Assembly (NCBI RefSeq): GCF_017589465.1 | Contig: NZ_JAELYA010000001.1 | Span: 496,001 to 560,000 of the forward strand | DNA length: 64,000 nt | DNA from: Pseudomonas schmalbachii | Lineage (GTDB): Bacteria; Pseudomonadota; Gammaproteobacteria; Pseudomonadales; Pseudomonadaceae | Reading direction: 5' to 3' | In this document: positions 41,278-49,381 of the stretch, piece after piece | Position numbering within the stretch: position 1 is the stretch's first letter | How the letters are laid out: each line of letters starts with the position of its first letter | Translations under genes and position numbers: made by a program | Notes under the pieces: model-generated | Told to the model about the DNA's origin: nothing | The model's database searches: none | Seen by the model: the letters and a program-made list of their open reading frames with translations, nothing else

Positions 41278-41957
41278 TCCACCTGCGCCAGATCAGCCGT
41301 TCCTTCCACCTTGGCGAGCAGCAGGTGCCCGGTCTCGACGCCATCGACCTGGATGTCGCCGAGGGCGAATACCTGGCGATCACCGGTCCATCCGGCTCGG
41401 GCAAGTCAACCCTGCTGAACATCCTCGGCCTGCTCGACGCGCCTGACTGCGGCGAATTCTGGCTGCGCGGCGAAGCCACCGCCGCCCTCGACGAAGCCCG
41501 CCGTGCCGCCCTACGCAGCGAGCGGATCGGCTTCGTATTCCAGGCTTTCCACCTCATCCCGCGCCTGACCGCCCTCGACAACATCGAACTGCCCATGCTG
41601 CTCGCCGGCATTCCTCCCGCCGAACGACGCCAGCGCAGCCTGGCATTGGCCGAGCGTCTGGGACTGCAAAGACACCTGCAGCACCATCCCGGTGAACTGT
41701 CCGGCGGCCAGCGCCAGCGCGTCGCCATCGCCCGCGCCGTGGTGATGCGGCCGAGCCTGCTGCTGGCCGACGAACCGACCGGCAACCTCGACAGCCAGTC
41801 CGGCAACGAGGTCATGGGCCTGCTGGAAGAACTCAACCGCGACGGACTGACCCTGATCCTCGTTACCCACGACCTCCAGCACGCCGCCCGCGCCCACCGC
41901 CGCGTACAGATGTGCGACGGACACATTTTCGAGGAAGCCTGGGCAGGAGCCGCCTGA
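41274..41957 (+). CDS. ABC transporter ATPase (MacB/LolD type)
   Basis: A 227-residue ATPase: Walker A GPSGSGKST (residues 39-47), Q-loop in FVFQAFHLIPRLTALDNIEL, signature LSGGQRQRVAIARA, Walker B LLLADEPTGNLD and switch His in LVTHD. This is the MacB/LolD mechanotransmission class, which drives export or lipoprotein extraction rather than import. It overlaps both neighbours by four and one bases, so the four genes are translated as one unit. Confidence 0.94.
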   Translation: MIHLRQISRSFHLGEQQVPGLDAIDLDVAEGEYLAITGPSGSGKSTLLNILGLLDAPDCGEFWLRGEATAALDEARRAALRSERIGFVFQAFHLIPRLTALDNIELPMLLAGIPPAERRQRSLALAERLGLQRHLQHHPGELSGGQRQRVAIARAVVMRPSLLLADEPTGNLDSQSGNEVMGLLEELNRDGLTLILVTHDLQHAARAHRRVQMCDGHIFEEAWAGAA

Positions 41958-43162
41958 TGCGCGGCGAGGATGTCTGCCATCTGTGCCTGGCCACCGTGCG
42001 CAGCCATCGCACGCGCAGCGCCATGCTGCTGCTGGCCGTCGGCATCGGCGTCCTCGCGGTGAACCTGCTGACCGGTCTCGGCGAGGGCGCGCGCGCCTAT
42101 GTGCTCGGCGAACTCGGCCTGCTCGGGCGCAACGTGCTGATCGTCCTCCCCGGGCGCAACGAAACCACCGGCGGCATGCCACCGGTCAGCGGCACCTCCG
42201 CACGCGACCTGACCCGCGCCGACGCCGCCGCACTGGCCCGCCTGCCCGGCGTACGCCATGTCGCCCCGGTACATGCCGGGCACATGGAAATCAGCCAGGG
42301 CAATCTGCGCCGCGAAGCGCTGACCGTCGGCACCACCGCCGCCTTCTTCGCCATCCGCAAACTCAGCCTCGCCCAGGGCCGCGCGCTGCCGGAGCGCGAC
42401 AGCGGCCGGGTCGAGGATGTCTGCGTGCTCGGCGCCCGCCTGCGCGCCGAACTGTTCGGCAGCCGCACTGCCCTCGGCCAATGGCTGCGTGCCGGAGACC
42501 GGCGCCTGCGGGTGGTCGGCATCCTGGCCGCTTCCGGCGAATCGCTGGGCATGGATATCGACCAGGCACTGCTGATCCCGGTAGCCAGCGCCGAAGCGCT
42601 GTTCAACCGTAGCGGCCTGCTGCGGGTATTCGTCGAGACCAGCGCGCAGATCGACAGCACCCGCGAACGAATCCGCGCGCTGCTGGCGGAGCGGCACCAG
42701 GGCGAGGAGGACGTCACCCTGGTCAGCCAGGATTCGCTGCTGGCCGGCTTCGACCGCATCCTCTCCGCGCTGACCCTGGCACTGGCCGCCATCGCCGCCA
42801 TCAGCCTGCTGGTCGCCGGCCTGCTGATCATGAACGTCACCTGGATCGCCGTGATGCAGCGCAGCGCGGAGATCGGCCTGCTCAAGGCCATCGGCGCCAG
42901 CACCGCTCATATCCGCGCCCTGATCCTCGGCGAAGCCGCCCTGCTCGCCCTGCTCGGCGCCGCTGGCGGACTGGCGCTCGGCGAGTGCCTGCTGTGGATC
43001 GGCCGCCTGTTCAGCGCGCTTCCTTTATATAGCCCGTGGTGGGCCCGCCTCGGCGCCCCGGCCCTGGCGCTGGCCGCCGCGCTGCTGTTCGCCTGGCTGC
43101 CGGCCGCGCACGCCGCGCGCCTCGCCCCGGTCCAGACCCTGCGCCCGGCGCGGAGCGGCTGA
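41957..43162 (+). CDS. MacB/FtsX-type ABC permease, subunit 1
   Basis: A 401-residue protein: an N-terminal membrane helix (AMLLLAVGIGVLAVNLL), a large periplasmic MacB-PCD domain (about residues 40-250) and three C-terminal helices with ILSALTLALAAIAAISLLVA and MQRSAEIGLLKAIGASTAHI, the FtsX signature. It differs from the following permease, so the pump may be a heterodimer. The ATG overlaps the ATPase stop (TGATG). Confidence 0.9.
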   Translation: MRGEDVCHLCLATVRSHRTRSAMLLLAVGIGVLAVNLLTGLGEGARAYVLGELGLLGRNVLIVLPGRNETTGGMPPVSGTSARDLTRADAAALARLPGVRHVAPVHAGHMEISQGNLRREALTVGTTAAFFAIRKLSLAQGRALPERDSGRVEDVCVLGARLRAELFGSRTALGQWLRAGDRRLRVVGILAASGESLGMDIDQALLIPVASAEALFNRSGLLRVFVETSAQIDSTRERIRALLAERHQGEEDVTLVSQDSLLAGFDRILSALTLALAAIAAISLLVAGLLIMNVTWIAVMQRSAEIGLLKAIGASTAHIRALILGEAALLALLGAAGGLALGECLLWIGRLFSALPLYSPWWARLGAPALALAAALLFAWLPAAHAARLAPVQTLRPARSG

Positions 43163-44358
43163 TGCGCTGGGACGACGGCCTGCGACTGTGCAGCCTGGCG
43201 CTGCTCGAACGGCCGCTGCGCAGCCTGCTGTCATTGCTCGGCGTGGCCATCGGCATCTCCGCCGTGGTGGTCCTCACCGCCATCGGCGAAGGCCTGCGCG
43301 GCCGGGTGCTGGAAGGCTTCTCGCAGTTCGGCACGCGGGTGATCACCGTACGCCCCGGCCGCATGCAGACAGGCGGCCTCGGCGGCCTGCTCGCCGGCAC
43401 CCGCCCGCTGAGCATCGCCGACGCCGAAGCGCTGCGCCGCCTGCCCCATGTGCAGGCGGTGCTGCCGATCATCCACGGCAACGGCGACATCGAGGCACCC
43501 GAGCGCTCCCGCCGCGTCGATATCTACGGCACCGGCGCCGACCTCGTCCGCGCCTGGCAGGTCCGCATGGCACTCGGCCGCTTCCTCCCGCCGGCCAACG
43601 ACGGCCGCTCGCCGCCCAACGTGGTCCTCGGCCACCGCCTCAGCCAGGAACTGTTCGGCGCAGCGAATCCGCTGGGCCAGCGGGTGCGGGTCGGCGGCAT
43701 GCGCTTTCGCGTCATCGGCGTGCTGGAAAGGAAAGGCAACCTGCTCGGCTTCGACCTCGACGACATCGCCTACATCCCGGTGGACTGGGCCGAGCAATTG
43801 TTCAACCGCGAGGGACTGGTCAAGGCCCAGGTACTGTTCGACGAGAGCATCCAGGCCCCGGTCTTCGTCGAGCAGGTACGGGAGCTGCTGGTGGCGCGAC
43901 ACCGCCAGGAAGACTTCACCCTCACCGCCCAGGACACCCTGCTCGGCAGCCTCAACCGCATGCTCGCCGCCCTCACCCTCGGCGTCGCCACGCTGGGCGG
44001 TATCTCGCTGCTGGTCGGTGCGGTGGGCATCCTGACGGTCATGACCACGGCGGTCAGCGAGCGGACAGCGGAAATCGGCCTGCTGCGCTCGCTGGGCGGT
44101 TCGCCTGGGCAGGTGCTTGGGTTGTTTCTTGGCGAAGCGATTCTGCTGTCACTGGCGGGAGGATTGCTCGGGCTTGCTCTAAGCGCAGTATTGCTGGGTG
44201 GGCTGCATCTTCTGGCTCCGGGACTGCCGCTTGCACTCAATCCGTCGCTGGCGCTGATTGCGCTGGTCCTCGCTGCAGTGGTTGGGGTGCTGGCCGGATT
44301 CACCCCGGCACGCCATGCCGCGCGGTTGCAGCCGGTGGAGGCGTTGAGGTGTGAATAG
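43162..44358 (+). CDS. MacB/FtsX-type ABC permease, subunit 2
   Basis: A 398-residue permease with the same architecture as its neighbour: N-terminal helix (LLSLLGVAIGISAVVVLTAI), periplasmic domain with RVITVRPGRMQTGGLGGLLA, and three C-terminal helices with GGISLLVGAVGILTVMTTAV and SERTAEIGLLRSLGGSPGQV. It overlaps the first permease by one base (TGATG). Together with the adaptor and ATPase it makes an exporter of unknown substrate. It is the last gene of the operon; the DNA turns AT-rich soon after. Confidence 0.9.
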   Translation: MRWDDGLRLCSLALLERPLRSLLSLLGVAIGISAVVVLTAIGEGLRGRVLEGFSQFGTRVITVRPGRMQTGGLGGLLAGTRPLSIADAEALRRLPHVQAVLPIIHGNGDIEAPERSRRVDIYGTGADLVRAWQVRMALGRFLPPANDGRSPPNVVLGHRLSQELFGAANPLGQRVRVGGMRFRVIGVLERKGNLLGFDLDDIAYIPVDWAEQLFNREGLVKAQVLFDESIQAPVFVEQVRELLVARHRQEDFTLTAQDTLLGSLNRMLAALTLGVATLGGISLLVGAVGILTVMTTAVSERTAEIGLLRSLGGSPGQVLGLFLGEAILLSLAGGLLGLALSAVLLGGLHLLAPGLPLALNPSLALIALVLAAVVGVLAGFTPARHAARLQPVEALRCE

Positions 44359-44590
44359 ATCAGGACTCAATGCGAAGGACTGTAGCGATTCTGCAACGTC
44401 AGATCCTTCCGCCGAGAAGCAATGGAGATATTTGTCCGCCACTTAATACGCAGAAAATCTCATTTGGAGGAAAAAATAACGCTCTCTTCTTTCACCATAG
44501 CAACCTTAGAGTCAAAAATTATTCGACTCTATTTTCGCACCTCGTAAAGCCACATAGCAACCATAAAATATTTACAGAACGAGGCCCTAC

Positions 44591-45094
44591 ATGAACAACA
44601 CAAACCAGACACAAGATAAAGAAGCAAGGGATGATATATTTCGCACCTACGCCTGGAATTACTTCACACTTCATGCAGACCAGCGAATAAAGTCATTTCA
44701 ACTTTACATCACTCTCTGCACTGCCATAAGCGGCGGCGCCACCTTACTTATGAAAGATGAAAAAACACCCCTTTGGTCGGCAGCTTATGGAATTTTGCTT
44801 ATAGTACTTTCCATTATATTTTGGCTAATTGATAAACGAACCAGACAACTGCTCGAAAATGCAAAGGCAGCATTAAAGACCCTAGATCTACAGCATAATT
44901 TGCCAAAAGTTGAAAATATGCCACACCCCTGTTGCATAATCCCTCGAGAAGAAGCACTAAAAAAAGACCGCCCTTGGTATAAGAGCTACACATATACCAA
45001 CTGCTTCTGGGGTGTATTCTCACTCTTTTCAGCCCTTGGCTTTGTTTATTGTGTTTTTATTCTGTATCAAAATTTTTGCCCAATGAAATTTTAG
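44591..45094 (+). CDS. AT-rich gene for a small membrane protein of unknown function
   Basis: A 167-residue protein whose codons and flanks (about 44400-45140) are clearly more A/T-rich than the rest of the window, a sign of transfer. An N-terminal part with FRTYAWNYFTLHADQRIKSF is followed by a helix pair (LYITLCTAISGGATLLM and AAYGILLIVLSIIFWLID), a Lys-rich stretch and a last membrane helix near the C-terminus (FSLFSALGFVYCVFILY). GAGG precedes the ATG. The shape resembles small two- to four-helix membrane proteins found in defence or mobile islands, but no family can be named with confidence. Confidence 0.7.
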   Translation: MNNTNQTQDKEARDDIFRTYAWNYFTLHADQRIKSFQLYITLCTAISGGATLLMKDEKTPLWSAAYGILLIVLSIIFWLIDKRTRQLLENAKAALKTLDLQHNLPKVENMPHPCCIIPREEALKKDRPWYKSYTYTNCFWGVFSLFSALGFVYCVFILYQNFCPMKF

Positions 45095-45151
45095 CACTCA
45101 ACTACAGGAAATAATTCACGGCTTTCTACTCTACCTAAAGGATGGATTGGC

Positions 45152-45181
45152 GTAGGGTGGACAACGCTCTGCTTGTCCACC
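45152..45181. repeat. REP-like repeat, family C (GTAGGGTGGACAAC)
   Basis: GTAGGGTGGACAACGCTC and TGCTTGTCCACC form a short hairpin. Copies or relatives occur at 46457-46534, 47444-47475, 51836-51919 and 54787-54836, so this type is concentrated in the right third of the window. Confidence 0.8.
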
Positions 45182-45291
45182 ATTGCCTTGAATCCCACGC
45201 CGTAGCCCCAATCCCACCCGTTCCTAGTAGTGCCCTGGCACCCCCGATTCGCCTATCTTGGCCGGCATCGAATTTTTGAGGCCGATCAACC

Positions 45292-46449
45292 ATGAAACAT
45301 CGCGTCAACGTCCTGGGTGTAGGGGTCACACAGCTCAGCCTGCCGGGCGCTGCGCCGGATGTGGTGGCTCTGGCTTCCGAAGCCAGTCGTCTGGCTCTCG
45401 CCGATGCGGGCATCAATCATGAGCAGGTCAAGAGCGCGTATGCCGGTTTCGCCGGGGGCAATCTCCAGCGCGGGTGCGGCGTGCAGGGCATGGATCTGAT
45501 CGACATGCCCGGTGTCAGCGCGATGACCTTGGGCTGCGCGACTGCCGCGTTCTCGCTGGGCCGGCAGGTGATCGAGTCGGGCTCGGCGGACTGCGTGCTG
45601 GTTATCGGTGCCGAAGCGCTCGAAGCGAACGCAGAAGAGCTGGATTCTGCCTTCGCCGGCCGCCTGCCCGCCTTGAGCAAGGCCCACACGCTGGGCAACG
45701 AGCCGCTGGCGCAGCAGATCCTCGCCGGTGCCGCGCGGGAGTACATCGAACGCCATGGCGCCAGCACGGAGAGCTTCGCCAGTGTGGCCCTGAAGGCCCA
45801 CCGGCACGCCAGCCGCAACTCGCAGGCACTCCATGCGCAACGGATCACGCTGGACGATGTGCTGGACTCCGAAGCGCTCATCGACCCGTTGACCCGCCTG
45901 CAATCCAGCCAGCACGTCAATGGCGCGGCGGCGGTGATACTGTGCTCGGACGCGTTCCTCAGCAAGATCGGCGACAACCGGCCGGTACGTATCGTCGCGC
46001 AGGCGATTGGCCGGGAACCATTAGGCGCCACTGGCGACAGCTTTACCTGGGCCTCCGGCCATGAACTGAATGCGGCGACGGCTCGACAGGCGTATGAGCA
46101 GGCCGGGTTCGGGCCGGAAGAAATCGACGTCTGCGAGCTGGACGACACCACTTCCGCCAGCGAGCTGCTGGCCTACGAGGCGCTCGGCTTCTGCCCGGAA
46201 GGCGGAGCCGGGAAGTTCATCGCGGACGGCGGCAACACCTACGGCGGCGCCGTGGTGATCAACCCGTCGGGCGGCGCGCTCGCTGGCGGCAATGCCCGCG
46301 GCGCGACCCCGCTGGCCCAGTGCGCCGAGCTGGTCCGGCAGTTGCGCGGGAGCGCCGGGGAGCGTCAGGTGGAAGGCGCGAGAACCGCATTGCAACAGTG
46401 TATCGGTCTGAGCGGTGCGAGCCTGGTGACCATCTACCAGTGCGATTGA
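45292..46449 (+). CDS. Thiolase-like protein (SCP-x/lipid-transfer type)
   Basis: A 385-residue thiolase-superfamily protein of the SCP-x branch. The candidate nucleophile is the Cys in TLGCATAAFSLGRQ, INPSGGALAGGNARGATPLA is the conserved glycine-rich stretch, and CELDDTTSASELLAYEALGF matches the branch. The second catalytic His/Cys region near the end reads CIGLSGASLVTIY, with Cys but without the usual His-Asn. It probably cleaves a 3-ketoacyl-CoA of a side-chain or branched substrate, or acts as an aldolase-like partner. It is followed by an SDR on the same strand after 219 bp of repeats. Confidence 0.83.
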   Translation: MKHRVNVLGVGVTQLSLPGAAPDVVALASEASRLALADAGINHEQVKSAYAGFAGGNLQRGCGVQGMDLIDMPGVSAMTLGCATAAFSLGRQVIESGSADCVLVIGAEALEANAEELDSAFAGRLPALSKAHTLGNEPLAQQILAGAAREYIERHGASTESFASVALKAHRHASRNSQALHAQRITLDDVLDSEALIDPLTRLQSSQHVNGAAAVILCSDAFLSKIGDNRPVRIVAQAIGREPLGATGDSFTWASGHELNAATARQAYEQAGFGPEEIDVCELDDTTSASELLAYEALGFCPEGGAGKFIADGGNTYGGAVVINPSGGALAGGNARGATPLAQCAELVRQLRGSAGERQVEGARTALQQCIGLSGASLVTIYQCD

Positions 46450-46456
46450 CCAGGGC

Positions 46457-46534
46457 GGTGGAAAACGCTTCGCGGTTTTCCACCCTACCCGGGGTCACGT
46501 CTGCGTAGGGTGGACAACGCTCTGCTTGTCCACC
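46457..46534. repeat. REP-like repeat pair, family C
   Basis: GGTGGAAAACGCTTCGCGG with TTTTCCACCCTAC, then GTAGGGTGGACAACGCTC with TGCTTGTCCACC, lie head to head between the thiolase-like and SDR genes. Confidence 0.8.
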
Positions 46535-46668
46535 GCCCCTCGCCTTTCGTGACTTGAACTCAAATATCCTTTTCCCTGTCCCGCATTCCACATGGGTATC
46601 GCTCAACCCATCCTCCGGGTGTACCGTCACGAGTCCGAACAGCACACTCACCCGGACAGGAATGACAC

Positions 46669-47436
46669 ATGGATCTTGGAATCGAAGGCCGCTGGGCGGT
46701 GGTCTGCGCGGCCAGCAAGGGGCTCGGCAAGGGCTGCGCCCGGGCGCTGGCCCGCGAGGGCGTCAATCTGGTGATCAATGCCCGCGGCGCGGAAGCGCTG
46801 GAAGCCACCGCGCAGGAGCTCCGCCAGCTCAACCCGGCTATCGAGGTGCGCAGCGTCGCCGGTGACGTCGGCCAGCCCGATGTTCGCGCTGCCCTGCTTG
46901 CCGCCTGCCCGCAGGTGGACATCCTGATCAACAACGCTGGCGGGCCGCCTCCCGGTGACTTCCGCGACTGGCAGCGCGAGGATTGGCTGCGCGCGCTGGA
47001 GCTGAACATGCTGACGCCCATCGAACTGATCAAGGCGACGGTGGACGGCATGGCCGAGCGCGGCTTCGGCCGGGTTGTGAACATCACCTCGTCCGCGGTG
47101 AAAGCACCCATCGACATCCTCGGCCTGTCCAACGGCGCGCGCAGCGGCCTCACCGGCTTCGTCGCCGGACTGGCGCGGCAGCCGCGGCTGGCCGGACGCA
47201 ACGTGACCATCAACGCCCTGCTGCCCGGCTCATTCGATACCGACCGCCTGCGCAGCACCCTGGGCGACGATCCGGAAACCGCTGCCGCCGAAAGCATCAA
47301 GGCCATCCCGGCTGGTCGCTTCGGCACCCCCGAGGAGTTCGGCGCATTCTGCGCCTTCATCTGCAGCGCCCATGCCGGCTACCTGACCGGGCAGAACCTG
47401 TTGCTCGATGGCGGAGCGTATCCGGGGGCCTATTGA
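46669..47436 (+). CDS. SDR family protein with non-canonical SxxxR active site
   Basis: A 255-residue SDR. The cofactor loop is CAASKGLGKG (residues 13-22) and NNAGG is present, but the catalytic Tyr-x-x-x-Lys is replaced by S154-N-G-A-R158 (LGLSNGARSGLTGF), while the preceding Ser (ITSSAVKAP) is kept. Some SDR subfamilies annotated as 3-oxoacyl reductases share this change, so the reaction may differ or the protein may bind without reducing. AGGAATG precedes the ATG. It is probably co-regulated with the thiolase-like gene. Confidence 0.85.
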   Translation: MDLGIEGRWAVVCAASKGLGKGCARALAREGVNLVINARGAEALEATAQELRQLNPAIEVRSVAGDVGQPDVRAALLAACPQVDILINNAGGPPPGDFRDWQREDWLRALELNMLTPIELIKATVDGMAERGFGRVVNITSSAVKAPIDILGLSNGARSGLTGFVAGLARQPRLAGRNVTINALLPGSFDTDRLRSTLGDDPETAAAESIKAIPAGRFGTPEEFGAFCAFICSAHAGYLTGQNLLLDGGAYPGAY

Positions 47437-47443
47437 CACCCCA

Positions 47444-47475
47444 TAGGTGGACAAGCGGAGCGTTGTCCACCCTAC
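47444..47475. repeat. REP-like repeat, family C
   Basis: TAGGTGGACAAGCGGAG and CGTTGTCCACCCTAC form a hairpin immediately after the SDR stop. Confidence 0.75.
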
Positions 47476-47493
47476 GAACTGAAACTCATACCT

Positions 47494-47597
47494 GTAGGAG
47501 CCAGCTTGCTGGCAATCAGCCTTGCTCGCCGGCAGCATCGACATGTGTATGAAACTCTGGATCGCCAGCAAGAACTAGGCGTCCCCCTGGCTCCTAC
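47494..47597. repeat. REP-like inverted repeat, family D (long spacer)
   Basis: GTAGGAGCCAGCTTGCTGGC at the left and CTGGCTCCTAC at the right, with an internal GCCAGCAAG, span about 104 bp. The arm type matches 11895-11955 and 61915-61980. Confidence 0.75.
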
Positions 47598-47606
47598 AGG
47601 TCCGGT

Positions 47607-47938
47607 GTGTTGTTGTTTCCCGGAGTAAAAAAACGGCGCGCCACCGTTTCCGGTGGGCGCACCGAGAATTCGGAACGGGCGCTGGCCGCGCTGCATGTGC
47701 AGGCGTTCGACCGCAAGCACCTGGGTGCGCTGGTCGACCTGCTGTCGGCCGCCATCCTGGAGGAGAGGCCCCACAGCGCAAGCGCAAGGCCGTGGAGGCC
47801 GGGTACGAGCAGGGTCTGGTCCGCATACTCATCGACGAAGGTCCGCTGACCGAGAAGCTGCACCGGCGACTGACCGAGGAAAAGGCAGTCAAGGGCGAGG
47901 TACTGGTGTGGGCGCGCAATCACAATCTGATCGAGTGA
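47607..47938 (+). pseudogene. Frameshifted remnant of an unidentified gene
   Basis: Two adjoining frames read as one protein if a base is removed near 47772. The first frame gives RALAALHVQAFDRKHLGALV and DLLSAAILEERP; the second gives QRKRKAVEAGYEQGLVRILI, DEGPLTEKLHRRLTEEKAVK and GEVLVWARNHNLIE before TGA at 47936. There is no ATG before the first part, and REP-like repeats abut it. No family is recognised. A real frameshift is more likely than sequencing error because the start is missing too. Confidence 0.5.
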
Positions 47939-47947
47939 ACATCCGCT

Positions 47948-47980
47948 GGGCTGCCGGCGACATTGCGCCGTCGGCAGCCC
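47948..47980 (-). terminator. Hairpin after the DUF1329 gene (copy 2)
   Basis: GGGCTGCCG and CGGCAGCCC pair around a 15-base loop 14 bp beyond the DUF1329 stop. There is no T-run, so termination would need Rho or the hairpin only protects the 3' end. Confidence 0.45.
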
Positions 47981-47993
47981 GTCGCTGTGGCGA

Positions 47994-49361
47994 TCAGCGC
48001 ATGCCGTCGGTACGCAGCGCTGCCGGGGTGAAGTCGAAGGTCTTGGCCTTGAAGCCGTATTCGGTGCTGCGCGGCTCCTCGTTGCGCAGGCCGAGCACAA
48101 GGTAGCGGCCGGCGTTCAGGTCATACAGCGCCTCGGCTGCCAGGTAGGTGGCCTGCTGGTCGTAGCGGTATAGCGCGTGGCCCTCGCCGACCCGCCACAG
48201 CTGGCCGCGACCGTCGTAGTGATCGACCTCGGCGATCTGCCAGGTGTCCTCGTCGATGTACATGTGGCGCTTGGCATAGATATGGCGCTCGCCCTGCCTG
48301 AGGGTCGCGACCACTTCCCATACGCGGTGCAGCTCGTAACGGGTGTGGTCCGGGTTGATGTGGCCGGCCTTGATGATGTCGTCGTACTTCAGGGCCCTGG
48401 ATTCCAGCTGGTAGCTGTTGTACGGGATGTACAGCTCCTTCTTGCCAATCAGTTTCCAGTCGTAGCGGTCCGGCGCGCCGTTGAACATGTCGAGGTTGTC
48501 CGCCGTGCGCAGGCCGTCTGCAGCCGTGCCCGGGCCGTCGTAGGCGACCTGGGGAGCGCGGCGCACGCGGCGCTGGCCGGCGTTGTAGACCCACGCCAGG
48601 CGCGGTTCGGTGAGCTGGTCCAGCGTCTCGTGGGCAAGCACCACGGTACCGGCGAGACGCGCGGGTGCAGTGACGCGCTGCTTCACGAAGTACAGCAGGT
48701 TGTCCTTGCGCTCGACGGGTAGGTCGGGGATCTGCTTCGGATAGACCTGCTCCTCCTCGAAGCGCACCGCCGTGTAGGCGCCGTTGGCCTGCGGGGTGGC
48801 CTGGACGTAGCTGCGCTTGTAGTTGCCGCCGAGATAGCGGGTGACGTGGTTCCACACCACCTCCACGCCATTCTTCGGAATCGGGAAGGCGTAGTAACCG
48901 CTTTCGGCGAAATGGCTCAGGCCGTTGCCGTCATTCACCGGCTGTACGTTCAGGGCGCTCTGCTTCGCCGCTTCCATGATCGCCGGCGGCACGCTCGCCG
49001 CGCGGTGGGTCGGATACACCGGGATGCGGTAGGTCTGCGGGTAACGCTTGAACATCGCCATCTGGCCGTCGGTCAGGTTGGCGCGGTACTGCTCGGCGTT
49101 GGCGCTGGTGATGACGAACAGCGGTTTCTCATTGGCGAACGGGTCGGTGAGGAAGCCATTGGCCTGGACCGGCGCGGCATCCTTCGGCAGTCCGCCGGTC
49201 CAGGCCGGAATGGTGCCGGCGGCGTTGCCTGCCTTCTCGGCGCCGAGCGGAGTCAGGCTGGTGCCGAGCTTCGCCGCTTCGACCGCCGGAACGGCCGCCA
49301 TTACCTGGCTGGCCAGGAGGGTGAGCGCGAGGATGCAGCTCTTCGTGATGATCGTGTGCAT
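47994..49361 (-). CDS. DUF1329 family periplasmic/outer-membrane-associated protein (copy 2)
   Basis: A 455-residue paralogue of the protein at 10027-11397. The signal peptide is MHTIITKSCILALTLLASQ with cleavage after VMA. Conserved blocks AKLGTSLTPLGAEKAGNAAG, VEVVWNHVTRYLGG, VYNAGQRRVRRAPQVAYD and DRYDWKLIGKKELYIPYN are nearly the same in both copies. It probably binds a hydrophobic ligand between the membranes. ATG 49361 has AGGAAA upstream; the longer frame through the DUF1302 gene is a shadow. It follows the DUF1302 gene by 20 bp and ends the operon that starts with cytochrome c. Confidence 0.9.
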   Translation of the reverse strand: MHTIITKSCILALTLLASQVMAAVPAVEAAKLGTSLTPLGAEKAGNAAGTIPAWTGGLPKDAAPVQANGFLTDPFANEKPLFVITSANAEQYRANLTDGQMAMFKRYPQTYRIPVYPTHRAASVPPAIMEAAKQSALNVQPVNDGNGLSHFAESGYYAFPIPKNGVEVVWNHVTRYLGGNYKRSYVQATPQANGAYTAVRFEEEQVYPKQIPDLPVERKDNLLYFVKQRVTAPARLAGTVVLAHETLDQLTEPRLAWVYNAGQRRVRRAPQVAYDGPGTAADGLRTADNLDMFNGAPDRYDWKLIGKKELYIPYNSYQLESRALKYDDIIKAGHINPDHTRYELHRVWEVVATLRQGERHIYAKRHMYIDEDTWQIAEVDHYDGRGQLWRVGEGHALYRYDQQATYLAAEALYDLNAGRYLVLGLRNEEPRSTEYGFKAKTFDFTPAALRTDGMR

Positions 49362-49381
49362 GGTTCTTTTCCTGACTGGCC

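Noticed and set aside
45236-45243. TGGCACCC before the thiolase-like gene, resembling half of the 25-bp element
   Set aside because: Only eight bases match and the rest of the element is absent, so it was not counted as a fourth site.
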